Assembly (NCBI GenBank): GCA_963662175.1
Contig: OY759215.1
Location: 28,433,534 to 28,497,533, forward strand
Length of the DNA: 64,000 nt
Source: Aradus depressus
Lineage: Eukaryota > Arthropoda > Insecta > Hemiptera > Aradidae
Direction of reading: 5' to 3'
The notes beneath the pieces were generated by a model, which saw only the letters and a list, made by a program, of their open reading frames with translations, had not been told where the DNA came from and ran no database searches. The translations under genes and the position numbers were made by a program. Shown here one piece after another: positions 20,216-30,239 of the stretch. Each line of letters opens with the position of its first letter. Positions within the stretch are counted from its first letter, which is position 1.

Positions 20216-20414
20216 TTCACATCTCACATATATTTTTTTAAATATAATTTTCAATAAAAAGCTACCATTAATAAAATTATTTTTATAATTCATTGCTACG
20301 CGATACAATTTAAACGTAACTTTAAAATATTTCGTACGGGAATTTATTTTTCATTCTCTGAGGCTCTATAAGTTCCATTTGTCAACTGAAATCTGAGGAC
20401 ATATTAGCGCTTAC

Positions 20415-20862
20415 AAATTTAATAAGAAACATTTTTGGTGAGAACCGATTTTTCGATAGGATTAACCGTTTCCGGGTAAATGATGGAAACATGTATAAAT
20501 ATGTGTTTCAAAACGACATTTCAGGACGGTTTTCGTAATGTATATCTACGAAAACTCGTATTGCATATACAATGTGTCCTTCTGCTTTCTCTACACCTTT
20601 CACTTGAAAAGGTTTTTGATTAGGTCGTAAATATAAGCGGTATTTTGTATATTATATTTAGGCTCCGAAGTAAGATAGTAATCAGATCTAAGTTAGCCCT
20701 TGTGACATCTTCATTTCAAATTTCAATTACAACCGTTTTTGAGTTAGATGATCTGATAGATAGAATTACATACACATACAGACTGACATAATTGTGGAAA
20801 TGGTCAAAACATATTCTGGGACCTTCAAACGTTGAAAATTCCATCTCGATTTTCGCAAGAAT
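20415..20862 (-). mobile_element. Family E interspersed repeat
   Basis: Reverse orientation of the blocks listed for 12890: GATAGGATTAACCGTTTCCG, TCAAAACGACATTTCAGGAC, GTGACATCTTCATTTCAAAT and CATCTCGATTTTCGCAAG. Non-coding. Confidence 0.7.
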
Positions 20863-21271
20863 ATGCACCGTTTTGGAGAAATTTGACTTGGCCATCTATT
20901 TGGGACATTTTACAGAAGTGTGACCATTCGACAAATGAGAAAAACATACCAAGTTCAGTGACCTTTTTAACTTTCTCTTCATTGTCAGTTTTCTTTTATT
21001 TTTCGTTGGTTCATATCTTATACGTAAGCGGGGGGCAAATTCTTTTTTTTTTTGTAAAACATTTTATGAAAAGCATCTCAGAAAAGTTCGTTCACTCACA
21101 TCGTCTGAAGAATTATTTATACATATGTAAATATGCAGCTGACATATCTAAAATTGGTCATGTTGTAGAAGGCCCTGCTGCCAATTTCTTTTTAAACAAC
21201 TCGGCGGGGGAACCATCAGGTTGGAATCTCATCGTTGTGTATAAGGTTTTAAATGGCTGTTAAATCGTTTT

Positions 21272-21757
21272 TACTTCCCCAATGAAGTACAGGGGAAGTT
21301 ATAGAATCACTCAGAAGTTCAGTGTTGTTTTCACTTGAATTTTATATTTTCGACCTGCCGTTGTAATGAATGCATTGATACGAAATTTCATGTGTTAATT
21401 CAAAGCTTTATAAGAACGACATCATTTTCTGTGGAATCAGCCGAAAGGGAGCGGTCAAAAATCCCAATAACTGCCGGTGTATCGACATGAAATTTCATAT
21501 TTAAATTCAAAACTCCATAAGGATTGATACCTGTGAAATCAGTCGAAGAGAAGGGGGGGGGGGACTTAAATACCCTAAAACTGCCGATATAATGAATTCA
21601 TCGACACAAAACGTAGTATGAGGATTCAGAAGCCAGTGTATTAGTCAAATATTGAGTTTCAGCCCAAAGGGTCGATTGGCTCTGGAGATAATTGAATAAT
21701 TTGTGCTGGGGAAGTATATAGGTAGTGATTCACCGATGACTTTTTTTTTTAAGTATA
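21272..21757 (+). mobile_element. Family D element, both ends present
   Basis: The left end is TTTACTTCCCCAATGAAGTA, then GGGGAAGTTATAGAATC. The middle has repeated phrases (ACTGCCGGTGTATCGACATG; ACTGCCGATATAATGAATTC). The right end is GCTGGGGAAGTATATAGGTA followed by GTGATTCACCGATGAC. ACTTCCCC at the left and GGGGAAGT at the right form short terminal inverted repeats. Confidence 0.7.
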
Positions 21758-22312
21758 TTTATATATTTTTTAAATAAATCCTTCGGGATAAGGATTTTTG
21801 GAATGGAATGCCACAATTTTTTTTGTTCCAGAAAGATTTCCAGTGGGACATCCTTCTTTTAGCTGTGAAGTGAGAAGGTGTCCAACGAAATTAGAGTGGT
21901 ACCGTCACGGTTGTGATGGTGTAACGGGAGACTGTTGGCTGTTAAAGCAGGGCAGGGAGGCGAAGAAACAGAGGAACCGAAACGGGAGTAATTATATGGA
22001 GGTCTTAGCGTAAAGGAGCTGGAGAATGTGGAACCTGGGAGTCAGCATCCTGCATCCCTTCGGAAGGGGCCCATTTTAAAATATAAAAATCCGAGTTTTC
22101 TGAACTCAAAATTTCCATTGAACAAATTAAATTATTAAATAAAATTTAAAAAATGTAATATGTGTCATATTGAAAAATCAAAAGTAGGTACATATTTTTT
22201 TTTTAGGAGAAACAAGGAGGAGGAGAATTCCACCGGACAGATGATATAAAACGAGGAAATATATCATGTATCCGAAAGAATAAAATGTTAACCATAGAAA
22301 TAAAAGATGTTT
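21758..22312. other. Interval with an unrecognised open frame
   Basis: An open + frame at 21798-22013 (71 codons, Cys- and Trp-containing, GC-richer than its surroundings) resembles nothing I can name. It could be a scrap of a LINE. Otherwise AT-rich. Confidence 0.35.
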
Positions 22313-22443
22313 TCCCACTGTTTGATTTTTGACCAGAACCGGTTTTCAACGCAACAGCGTCATCATCAGTAGTACATCTCACTCGCACAGCGTAGCGGTT
22401 AAAGGAGAAGTGGCCGGTTCTGGTCAAAAATAAAACAGTGGGA
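22313..22443. repeat. Long palindrome (family F arms)
   Basis: Left arm 22313-22342 (TCCCACTGTTTGATTTTTGA..CCGG) and right arm 22414-22443 are inverted copies matching at 29 of 30 bases around a 71-bp spacer. One arm sequence (GGTTCTGGTC-AAAATAAAACAGTG) also occurs singly at 45340-45374. The spacer holds CTGATGATGACGC...GCGTTGAAAA on the - strand, a motif of the Penelope/hammerhead type. Confidence 0.75.
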
Positions 22444-22673
22444 AGAAAATGAGAAATCTTGTCCCACAACATGTTACTGACACATAAGAAAATGTTAACC
22501 CTTCGATTGGTCCATATTGTAAAGCAGTACATTTTCTCCTGAGATATAGTTAGTTATTGTGAAGAGAAGAAGCCTGGGACAGGAGAGTATGGAATAAAAT
22601 GGGAGAGGCCTATGCCCAAAGATGGGCCTAGTTTCCAATTTGTATAGATGTATATTTATTACTATTATTATTG

Positions 22674-22947
22674 TGACTCATGCCCGGGCTTCTAACTACA
22701 AGGTCATATCGCCCACTAGTAGAGCGCTCTATCGTCGCTCTGGTGGACATGAGCCTGAGTCTACTATGGGAGTCCTAAAGTTTGCCTACCTAGGTTTATT
22801 CACCTAGGATTGAGGGGTTTTTAACGAGTAGCCAACATCGCACAGGCTCGGGACCATCGCTTAACGTCCCATCCGAAGGACGGCCTGCTCAAGGTTTTTT
22901 CACCTTCCAGATAAGAAACCTGGGTTTCGAACCCGCGATCTTGAGCT
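22674..22947 (-). mobile_element. SINE-1 copy, 5'-truncated
   Basis: Reversed SINE-1. On the - strand it runs from AGCTCAAGATCGCGGGTTCG through CCGTCCTTCGGATGGGACG to AGTCAC. The A-box end is missing. Confidence 0.8.
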
Positions 22948-23294
22948 AGTATTTGTAACAAATCATAAAATGTATCCATAATAAAATGTTGACTCTCCCA
23001 CCGGTTCATTTATTGAAGCAGTACAGGTCCTCCCGAATAAAAAGTGAAAAAGATCTAATGTGGATTATTTGATAGTGCGGGGGAGTAAAGACCCCTGGTG
23101 GCTATTTGGAGTAAAAAATTGTTGTCATGCCTGAAGAATGTGACGGCGGCCTCCAAACCTCGCCTCCTAGCCATCCCAGTTACACTCCTCGTAGTAAGGT
23201 ACCATATATCTTATATATGTTGTATTCTTTAAAATATTAAAATTACTGGGCCTACAAAGAAAATATTGGGGGAGGGGGGGGGGGGGGGCAGAAA

Positions 23295-23752
23295 GATCTC
23301 TGCCCCTCCAAAGTCGGATCTCTGCCCCTCCAAAGTCGGATCTCTGCCCCTCCAAAGTCGGATCTCTGCCTCTCCAAAGTCGGATCTCTGCCCCTCCAAA
23401 GTCGGATCTCTGCCCCTCCAAAGTCGGATCTCTGCCCCTCCAAAGTCGGATCTCTGCCTCTCCAAAGTCGGATCTCTGCCCCTCCAAAGTCAGCTCTCTG
23501 CCTCTCCAAAGTCGGATCTCTGCCCCTCCAAAGTCAGCTCTCTGCCTCTCCAAAGTCAGCTCTCTGCCTCTCCAAAGTCGGATCTCTACCCCTCCAAAGT
23601 CGGATCTCTGCCCCTCCAAAGTCGGATCTCTGCCCCTCCAAAGTCGGACTCTGCCCCTCCAAAGTCAGCTCTCTGCCTCTCCAAAATCGGATCTCTGCCC
23701 CTCCGAAGTCGGATCTCTGCCCCTCCAAAGATCTCTGCCCCTCCAAATTACT
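23295..23752. repeat. 22-bp minisatellite, about 20 units
   Basis: Units GATCTCTGCCCCTCCAAAGT-CG repeat every 22 bp, with variants CTCTGCCTCTCC and CAGCTCTC and one shortened unit near 23650. The period is not a multiple of three and no unit contains a stop in any frame, so overlapping open frames arise on both strands (for example 23266-23823 + and 23167-23619 -). These are artefacts. A flank beginning ATTACTGG (G/C)CTACAAAG precedes the array near 23246 and recurs after it near 23747, so the whole block may be a partly duplicated larger unit. Confidence 0.92.
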
Positions 23753-24139
23753 GGGGCTACAAAGAAAATATTGTGGGAGGGGGGGCAGAAATATCTCTGC
23801 CCCTCCAAAGTCGGAGCCACTGATGGAGGGTAGGGTAGGCTTTGTGGTTACTAACAAAACTTAACTTGTTAGTTTGAAGTCGTATCTTTGAAGCTCAGCA
23901 AGCTGTCATGACCTGTTCCATGAGAGAGATGAGATTGTGTCATGATAAGAGAACAGGACAAACTTCTCATTGTACCTCAGTCATCAATGATAGCATCTTA
24001 CAAATTTCCCTTTTGAAATGCTTAGAAAACTTATAAGAAACAATAATGATGTTCTTTCTGTACGTTAAAAGGCTTCCCAATGGGAGTTTTTTGGTGGTCA
24101 AGGTTGAATACAAGAAAAAAAGAAATGTGATGGTCATGA

Positions 24140-24695
24140 GTCATTTTTTCATCAACCACTTTTGTACAGATCACTCTCCCTATTCTCAAATTCATTTCAT
24201 ACTGGCGTTATTGGGTATATGAGAGTAATATGCTGGCGTCAGCGGTTTTCTTTGTTTGATTGAACAGCGTGATTCGAGAACGCCGGTAGCTCAGTGGTAT
24301 GCGTGCTTGACTTCTGAGCTCAAGATCGTGGGTTCGAAACCCGACCGAGGCCCTTAGTTTATTTTATCTGGGAGGTAAAATAAACTTAAGCACGCCGTCC
24401 TTCGGATGGGACGTTAAGTGATGGTCCCGAGCCACTCGTTAAAGACCCCTCTACCCTAGGTGAATAAAAATTTAGGGTAGGCAAAATTTAGGACTCCCAC
24501 AGTAGAGTCAGGCTCATGTCCTCCAGAGTGACGAAAGAGCCCCGGTCATGAGTCATAAAACCTAACCTACAGCTTGATTCTAAGAGTTACTTTTATACAC
24601 CCAATAATGTCAGTATGAAATTGATTTGAGAAAAAGGAGGGGATGGGAGAAGTGATCTGTACAAAAGTGGTTGGTATAAAAAAACTTTTTCTGCT
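24140..24695. mobile_element. Family G MITE split by a SINE-1 insertion
   Basis: The left half (24157-24275) has ACCACTTTTGTACAGATCAC and GCTGGCGTCAGCGGTTTTC. The right half (24581-24695) has CCAATAATGTCAGTATGAAA, GATCTGTACAAAAGTGGTTG and GTATAAAAAAAC. SINE-1 lies between them with the G sequence ACAGC(G/T)TGATTC duplicated. Confidence 0.75.
24276..24568 (+). mobile_element. SINE-1 copy nested in the family G MITE
   Basis: Starts GAGAACGCCGGTAGCTCAGT and ends CATAAAACCTAACCT. It is flanked by ACAGCGTGATTC (24264-24275) and ACAGCTTGATTC (24569-24580), a 12-bp target duplication with one mismatch. Compared with 12077 it has small internal deletions (after CGAGCC and in the AGAGCGCTCT region). 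Confidence 0.9.
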
Positions 24696-24834
24696 ATTTG
24701 TGCCATCTGATCGCATAAAGAATTTTTTCACAATATTCATGACTTTCCACATTTCCAAAAACGATTTGGACCCGATGCATTTTTTAGAATTGTTTTTCTA
24801 TTTTTACAAATAGATATTTACAACTGTATAAAAA

Positions 24835-25235
24835 AAGATATACAGCAAGGACATTGCTGCTGCTAAGGAGATCTGCTCTAAATGCGTCGTTGGGGAAGTG
24901 TGGCAGAATGGAGGGCACGAACTACGAGTATAATATTATTCTGGGTATTAAGGAAGAAAAATATTTGTTTGTATCTGGATTTAGCTAATACAGTGACAAA
25001 TAGTTCGTTAAGGTCGGTGTGAAGGGTTTTGTTGCTAATTTTTGAAGGAGCATTGACTATTGTACGAAGGATTTTGGATTGAAGGGATTGGAAGCCTTGG
25101 CAGAACCCCAGAGTTCAAGTATGTCAGTTCACATAGGTTTGAGTATGGCATGGTTTATAAGTCGTTCCATTTTCAACTTTGATTTAGATCTTTTGTCTAG
25201 TAGTTTATTTCTTGTCTTTATAGTCTCCTGTGAGG
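24835..25235 (-). pseudogene. Jockey-like LINE fragment, RT C-terminal region
   Basis: On the - strand, pieces in two frames read LLDKRSKSKLKMERLINHAI, LKPM, ELWGSAKASN, then QSKILRTIVNAP, NKTLHTDLNELFVT and LAKSRYKQIFFFL. These match the same region of the jockey-like copy at 4532 (ILKPIWTYGIEIWGSAKKSN, RLQSLQSIILRHIANAP, NLTLHNDLN). Frameshifts and stops show that it is old and dead. Confidence 0.8.
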
Positions 25236-25361
25236 GATTATTGATAATTACAAAATTCATTACTAATATCGTAAACAGCTGTTTCTGTAAAAAAAATCAA
25301 CATTTTGGCGCTTCTCTTCCTTTAAAAAAAAATTTATTTTAACAGTATTTTAATATTCATA

Positions 25362-25579
25362 AAGGGGCTATGGTGACGTGCGGGCTAGAGCGTAGTGCTT
25401 TGGTCGCATGGTCTCACCATGGTTTGCGGGTTCGAATCCCATCCGGGAGTGAGTTTTATTTCGTAGATAAAACTCCCTCCCGGGGCCATGGATGTCGTAA
25501 ATAACTGGATAACAACACCCTTACAAGAGATATGGCTAATATGCATCGAACATTAGGCCAAAAAAATAAAAAAATAAAT
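25362..25579 (+). mobile_element. SINE-2 copy with exact target duplication
   Basis: Head GCTATGGTGACGTGCGGGCT, B box GGGTTCGAATCCC, hairpin body CCGGGAGTGAG...CTCCCTCCCGG, and A-rich 3' end. It is flanked by ATATTCATA at 25353-25361 and 25580-25588. Confidence 0.88.
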
Positions 25580-25848
25580 ATATTCATATTGTGTGTACTT
25601 TTTGGATCAGAGAATTGATTAGGTACATAATAGCGACATGGACCCGCCAAAGAGTCAGTGCAGTTTGAATAGTGCATTCCCTGCTGAGCCGACAGCCGGC
25701 CACGATGACTGAACCTCTCCCCTCACTTATCCCCGCTCCGAGCATGATTGCATTATACCTTGATTCCCCCCGCCAATTCATCTACCTAATTGGCTTATTG
25801 TTTTAAGTGGGCATTTATTGTCAATTTCTGAGATTGTCCCTCTCTTCT

Positions 25849-25945
25849 CTATAGTCGGGCTCATGTTCACCAAAGCGACCAAAGAGCGCTCTGATATTAG
25901 GTATGAGCTCTTAGTTAAAGCCTGGGTTTGAGTCACAAAAACAAA
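25849..25945 (+). mobile_element. SINE-1 3' fragment
   Basis: ATAGTCGGGCTCATGTTCAC through AGAGCGCTCTG to GAGTCACAAAA: the last ~95 bp of SINE-1, mutated. Confidence 0.75.
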
Positions 25946-25989
25946 CAGTACATGTCCTATACTCATGAAGTTAATAACAGTAAACATTA

Positions 25990-26330
25990 GGTTAGGTTAT
26001 GTTTTATGACTCATGCCCGGGCTTTAACTACGAGGTCATATCGCCTAATACCAGAGCGCTCTTTCGTCACTCTGGTGGACATGAGCCCGACTCTACTGTG
26101 GGAGTCCTAAATTTTGTCTACCCTAAATTTTTATTCACCTAGGGTAGAGGGGTCTTTAACGAGTACCTGACAGGCTCGGGACCATCGGTTAACGTCCCAT
26201 CCGAAGGACGGCATGCTGAAGCTTATTTTACCTCCCAGATAAAATAAACTAAGGGCTTTGGTAGGGTTTCGAACCCGCCATCTTGAGCTCAGAAAGCAAG
26301 CATGCATACCACTAAGCTACCGGCGGCCTC
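25990..26330 (-). mobile_element. SINE-1, full-length copy with exact target duplication
   Basis: A 341-bp reversed copy. On the - strand it starts GAGGCCGCCGGTAGCTTAGT and ends CATAACCTAACC. Identical 12-bp repeats CAGTAAACATTA lie at 25978-25989 and 26331-26342. Confidence 0.92.
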
Positions 26331-26359
26331 CAGTAAACATTATGTACAAATTAAAATTA

Positions 26360-26590
26360 AAATTGACCCTATAAGAACGACACCATTTTCTGAAAAAAGG
26401 GAGCAGGGGTTGTATTGAAAAATCCTAATAACTGCTGATGTAACGATTGTATCGACATGAATTTCATATTTAAATTCGAAACCCCATAAAGATGCCTGCC
26501 ACTTGTTTCTTTTCGTGAAATCGGTCGAAGGGAAGGGGGGACCAGAGAAGGGGTCGGAAGTATATTTATATATTTTTTAAATAAATCTAC
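26360..26590 (+). mobile_element. Family D fragment
   Basis: Phrases AACTGCTGATGTAACGATTG, ATCGACATGAATTTCATATT and GAAATCGGTCGAAGGGAAGG identify the middle of family D. A long G-run (about 26679-26702) follows shortly after. Confidence 0.6.
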
Positions 26591-26599
26591 TTTCATAAT

Positions 26600-27395
26600 G
26601 ATAACTCAAGACTTAAGATCCTGGCTACGTTCATGAGACAGAGCAAAAATACGATTTTTCTAACAAATGGGAATATCCCGGGGGGGGGGGGGGGGGGGGG
26701 GGAATGTGAGTAAACATTTGATCAAAATATTTTGTACAATTAGTAGATAATGTAAATAAGCTTCGCTTCTAGAAGATCGGTCAAAATCTGGAGTTGAAAT
26801 TTATTAGGTAGACATTTCTTAACTAGTGGATTGTCGACATTTTTCATTACATTTTTTTAAAAATGTAGTACTGGCGTAAAATAGAATAATAATTGAGATA
26901 TTGTGGATACTAGTAATGAATGAAACAAACTTCTCTTTTGAAATATTGTTTATTCCACAAAAAATTGTTAAAGAAAAACTACCTGTTTCGACATTACACC
27001 ATGGTTAGGTTTAGTTTTATAAGTATACTAAGACAAGTTTGCTAAGTTCGAACCGTACACATAAGAACTTCATGTTGGTAAGGGAGGATTTGGAGTTTCA
27101 ACTAAGAAATCCCCTTAACAATAAAGTTTGTAATAAATGGGTCAGCCTGACTTATTACGGAAAAATCTCTGACAAATTAGGAAAACTTTTGAAATAAGAA
27201 GGATATAATAAAGGGTTAAAAAGAATCGAACCCATGAGCCAGTGCTTAGATAAAGGTAGAGACAAAACTGAAAGTGAGAAAAAAATCGGAGTATTTAGTC
27301 TGCAGTGCGCGAAGTGATATATGTATATAGTTTTATACGTATATATACGTGATTTATATGAATATATGCGTTTATATATGTATATACGTGATATA
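26600..27395. other. AT-rich interval with no recognised gene
   Basis: Contains a 20+ G homopolymer and TA-rich microsatellite-like sequence (27317-27395) before the Penelope fragment. Confidence 0.45.
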
Positions 27396-27532
27396 CGTTT
27401 TAAAGACAGAATTAAAGAACATACGACTAAAATAAGGAATCGAGGCAACCGGTCAAATTTCGCGACCCACATTACCGACAATAGCCACACTTTTGACACA
27501 ACCGAAGTCATCAAATATCAATGTCTGCTCAG
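27396..27532 (+). pseudogene. Penelope-like element: GIY-YIG endonuclease C-terminal part (5' side of a LINE insertion)
   Basis: The + frame reads RFKDRIKEHTTKIRNRGNRS, then FATHITDNSHTFDTTE. This is the RF+.R..EH...KIR......FA.H....H.F pattern of the endonuclease domain at the C-terminus of Penelope-like retroelements. It is interrupted at TCTGCTCAG by a LINE insertion (27533-28020). The frame resumes after the second TCTGCTCAG at 28030. The reverse transcriptase part is not present upstream, so this copy was already truncated. Confidence 0.82.
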
Positions 27533-28020
27533 TTTTTTTTTTTTTTTTTTTTTTTTTTCCGAGGGCTGATTGTATTACCGCGACCAGACTAGGCCTATTG
27601 TGTGCCCTGTGTGTATTGGTCCCTACAGCAGACCTGCATTCTTAATAAAGTCCAAGATTGTGCTGTAGGTTCCCTCGATTACCTGCTTCGGTTCCGTTAC
27701 GGCAGATACGAAGCAGTAAAATCTTCTGCTTTCTAGTGCCCCGCACTGGCTTAGAATATGATCCGGAGTCTCTTTTTTCTCGCCACACTTCCTACACAGA
27801 TGGCTTCTAGCGGTGCCCATATTGTGCATGTGTTTGTTCATATGACAGTGTCCTGTGATCAGCCCTGTCATAGCTCTTAGATCCATTCTGCTCATATTCA
27901 GGAGCTCTCTGCTCCTTTTCTCTGAGGGTTCCGCGACAAAGAGTTTTGAATGTCTTTGCTTTGGGACTCCTCTCCAGAACTGGATGTGTTTCCTGGTCAG
28001 CCAACCTTTTATTGTCGCCC
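27533..28020 (-). mobile_element. 5'-truncated LINE with RNase H/zinc-knuckle end, inserted in the Penelope element
   Basis: A 25-base T-run at 27533-27557 is the poly(A) tail of a - strand insertion. Upstream of it the - frame reads IKGWLTRKHIQFWRGVPKQR, KLFVAEPSEKRSRELLNMSR, LRAMTGLITGHCHMNKHMHN and LCRKCGEKKETPDHILSQC. The order RNase H end, TGH motif, C-x2-C...H...C knuckle fits I/Loner-type LINE ORF2. It is bounded by 9-bp direct repeats TCTGCTCAG (27524-27532 and 28021-28029). It is still open in frame, so fairly recent. Confidence 0.88.
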
Positions 28021-28029
28021 TCTGCTCAG

Positions 28030-28455
28030 GTTACGTGATATGACCAAATTTATTGTAACTGCTCCCCTTTCTTTACAACTTATTATATTTTGTTACAATT
28101 TCAATTTATATTTTTATTGTTATTCATTTAATTTTTAGAAAAAGCTCCAACTTTTATTAATATTTTCATCAGTAATAATTTTGTTAAATATACAAAGGTT
28201 AGTTTAACTTGTTAGATTTTCATCATTTTTATCTTAATTTTAGTTATATCACTATTATTGTAAGTAAATATTTTAGAACAAACAAATACTTAACTGTAAG
28301 CCCCGGGGATTTCCTAGTTAAACCAACCGCTCCCTTACCTACCTGACGTACTTATATGTACGGTTCACACTTAGCAAACATGTCTTACATTAGTACATTT
28401 ATATATTAACCTGACGATTGTGCGCCGAAACCTATATTCTTTGAATATATTTTTT
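28030..28455 (+). pseudogene. Penelope-like element, 3' remainder
   Basis: It continues the Penelope frame after the LINE (LRLRDMTKFIVTAP) and then non-coding 3' sequence. At 28412 it has CCTGACGATTGTGCGCCGAA followed by ACC, resembling the CTGANGA...CGAAAC core found in Penelope terminal regions. Confidence 0.6.
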
Positions 28456-28611
28456 TTGACGTGACTACGTCTAATAAATCGATGCGACGGGCCGCATGTT
28501 CGAAAAAGTGTGACGTCATGTCACGTTCCCCAAGAGAGAAGGCGACACGAGCGAGGGAGAGAGGCATGATCTCCCTAGCTCCGAATCACCCACCATCGTA
28601 CATCCCCAGCT

Positions 28612-28785
28612 CAATAAGTTTCCGCTCTCCCTCTAAACCTCAATAAGTTTCCGCTCTCCCTCTAAACATCAATAAGTTTCCTCTCTCCCTCTAAACCTCA
28701 ATAAGTTTCAGCTCTCTCCCTAAACCTTAATAAGTTTCCGCTCTCCCTCTAAACCTCAATAAGTTTCCGTTCTCCCTCCAATTCA
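28612..28785. repeat. 29-bp tandem array, 6 units
   Basis: CAATAAGTTTCCGCTCTCCC plus TCTAAACCT repeats every 29 bp starting at 28612, 28641, 28670, 28699, 28728 and 28757. The units are near-identical and adjacent, without spacers. Confidence 0.92.
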
Positions 28786-28950
28786 GTCTGATTTTGTGAC
28801 CTTGAACAGACACTTGCGTGTTCAAGCATGTCGAACCCTGCATTCGTGTAGCCTACCATATCATGTCCTAGCATCATCATCATCATCATTGTATTCAGTA
28901 TTATTTTAAACTGGAGTATTATGATGGAAAAATCGCCTACCTACACTTTT

Positions 28951-29340
28951 GAGCATGCCGTCCTTCGGTGCCTTGAATAGTATTGCATTTAAAAATATAA
29001 TTCAAAGCTCGTCATATTGAGTATGTTGTCCGATTGGAGAAATATGTGCGAAAAAATATTTATCTTCAATTCCGAGCATGCCGTCCTTCGGTGCCTTGAA
29101 TAGTATTGCATTTAAAAATATAATTCAAAGCTCGTCATATTGAGTATGTTGTCCGATTGGAGTAATATGTGCGAAAAAATATTTATCTTCAATTCCGAGC
29201 ATGCCGTCCTTCGGTGCCTTGAATGGTATTGCATTTAAAAATATAATTCAAAGCTCGTCATATTGAGTATGTTGTCCGATTGGAGTAATATGTGCGAAAA
29301 AATATTCATCTTCAATTCCGAGCACGCTGTCCTTTGGTGT
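28951..29340. repeat. 123-bp tandem array, 3 full units and a partial fourth
   Basis: Units start GAGCATGCCGTCCTTCGGTG at 28951, 29074 and 29197; a diverged fourth start GAGCACGCTGTCC is at 29320. The units are almost identical. The first 18 bases match the hairpin motif of SINE-1 (GAGCACGCCGTCCTTCGG). Confidence 0.93.
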
Positions 29341-29442
29341 TTTTTGTGAATTCTTGTTTTTTATTTATTTTTAGCGTTCGGCTCAGTTCGGTTTGTGCTG
29401 CATCTATCTTCCTTCTACTCGATCAGTCTATAGGTCGGTATA

Positions 29443-29650
29443 GAAGAAAAACAGCGGCAGGTTTTCCACGATTCTGACCAAAATTGGAGATGGACTCAAA
29501 TTAAGTAACGATAAGATCACACTTATTGAGTCCAGACATAAATCTGAGGCCTGGTGTAAGGAAAACGTACCTGATGCTGTCCGTCTGTATTATAGTAATA
29601 CAGAAGTTGATGCCTACAACCGAAGATGTAAAAAAAAAGATGTAAAGTAA
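29443..29650 (+). pseudogene. Pif1-type helicase fragment
   Basis: The + frame reads RFSTILTKIGDGLKLSNDKI, TLIESRHKSEAWCKENVPDA and VRLYYSNTEVDAYNRRC before TAA. FS-IL--I--G, IESR and (A)VRLYYSN-EVD-YN match the stretch between the central and late helicase motifs of Pif1-like helicases, including those of Helitrons. Walker A/B and the final motifs are missing on both sides, so only about 65 residues remain. The stop is preceded by an A-run that may have shifted the frame. Confidence 0.65.
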
Positions 29651-29773
29651 TAAACATATTTTAATTCTTAATGCAAATGAATGTTAATTATCAATGAACT
29701 TGTTTCCATTTTATTTTCCTTCCACTTCTTTTGTGTATTATACTACTGTGATGTTATGACGTAGTCACGTCAA

Positions 29774-30239
29774 CCTACCGGCCGTAAACCGACTTTACAG
29801 ACAACCAATTTTTTGTGGAATAGGCAATATTTCAACAAAAAAAGATTGTTTTATTTATTTAATTACAATTGGACAGATCTTTTAAATTTTTCTTAAAAAT
29901 ATTAGTTATAAATGATTGAGTAATTAGTATGAAACAACATGATAGTTCAAAATAAACAGAAATAGTTTAAATTATCTTTTATAATGTTTATTTGTAACCG
30001 ATAAGATTAACACAAATGAATAACCAAGCTTCAAATATCACAACTTTCATTTAAAAAAATAATTTGAACCTCGGAGATATGGAGTATTAATTATACTCGT
30101 AATTTGCAATAAATTGAGATATTTCTTGTTCCCCTTGGTAGAGACAGTATTTTTTTCAGGTTTTGAAATATGTGAAATATATCATATTCTAAGAATTTTA
30201 TTTTCTTAGGATCTCCAATTAAGAGTAGAAAAAAGTTTT
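29774..30239. other. AT-rich interval with no recognised feature
   Basis: Nothing supported here. Confidence 0.45.

Larger units (their letters stand above)
28456..29773. mobile_element. Helitron/Helentron-like degraded unit with 16-bp inverted ends
   Basis: TTGACGTGACTACGTC at 28456-28471 and its exact reverse complement at 29758-29773 bound 1318 bp. Inside are a 29-bp array, a 123-bp array and a Pif1-type helicase fragment. Short inverted repeats, internal tandem arrays and a Pif1-type helicase occur together in Helentron/Helitron2 elements and their non-autonomous derivatives. The rolling-circle Rep domain is not seen. The assignment is inference; the inverted ends and arrays are direct observations. 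Confidence 0.6.

Noticed and set aside
23266..23823. 185-codon open frame (+), and 150-codon frame on the - strand at 23167-23619
   Set aside because: Both are readings of the 22-bp minisatellite, which has no stop in any frame. The proteins are low-complexity 22-residue repeats.
28612..28785. 29-bp repeats resembling a CRISPR array
   Set aside because: Units are directly adjacent with no spacers, in a eukaryotic transposon context with no cas genes.
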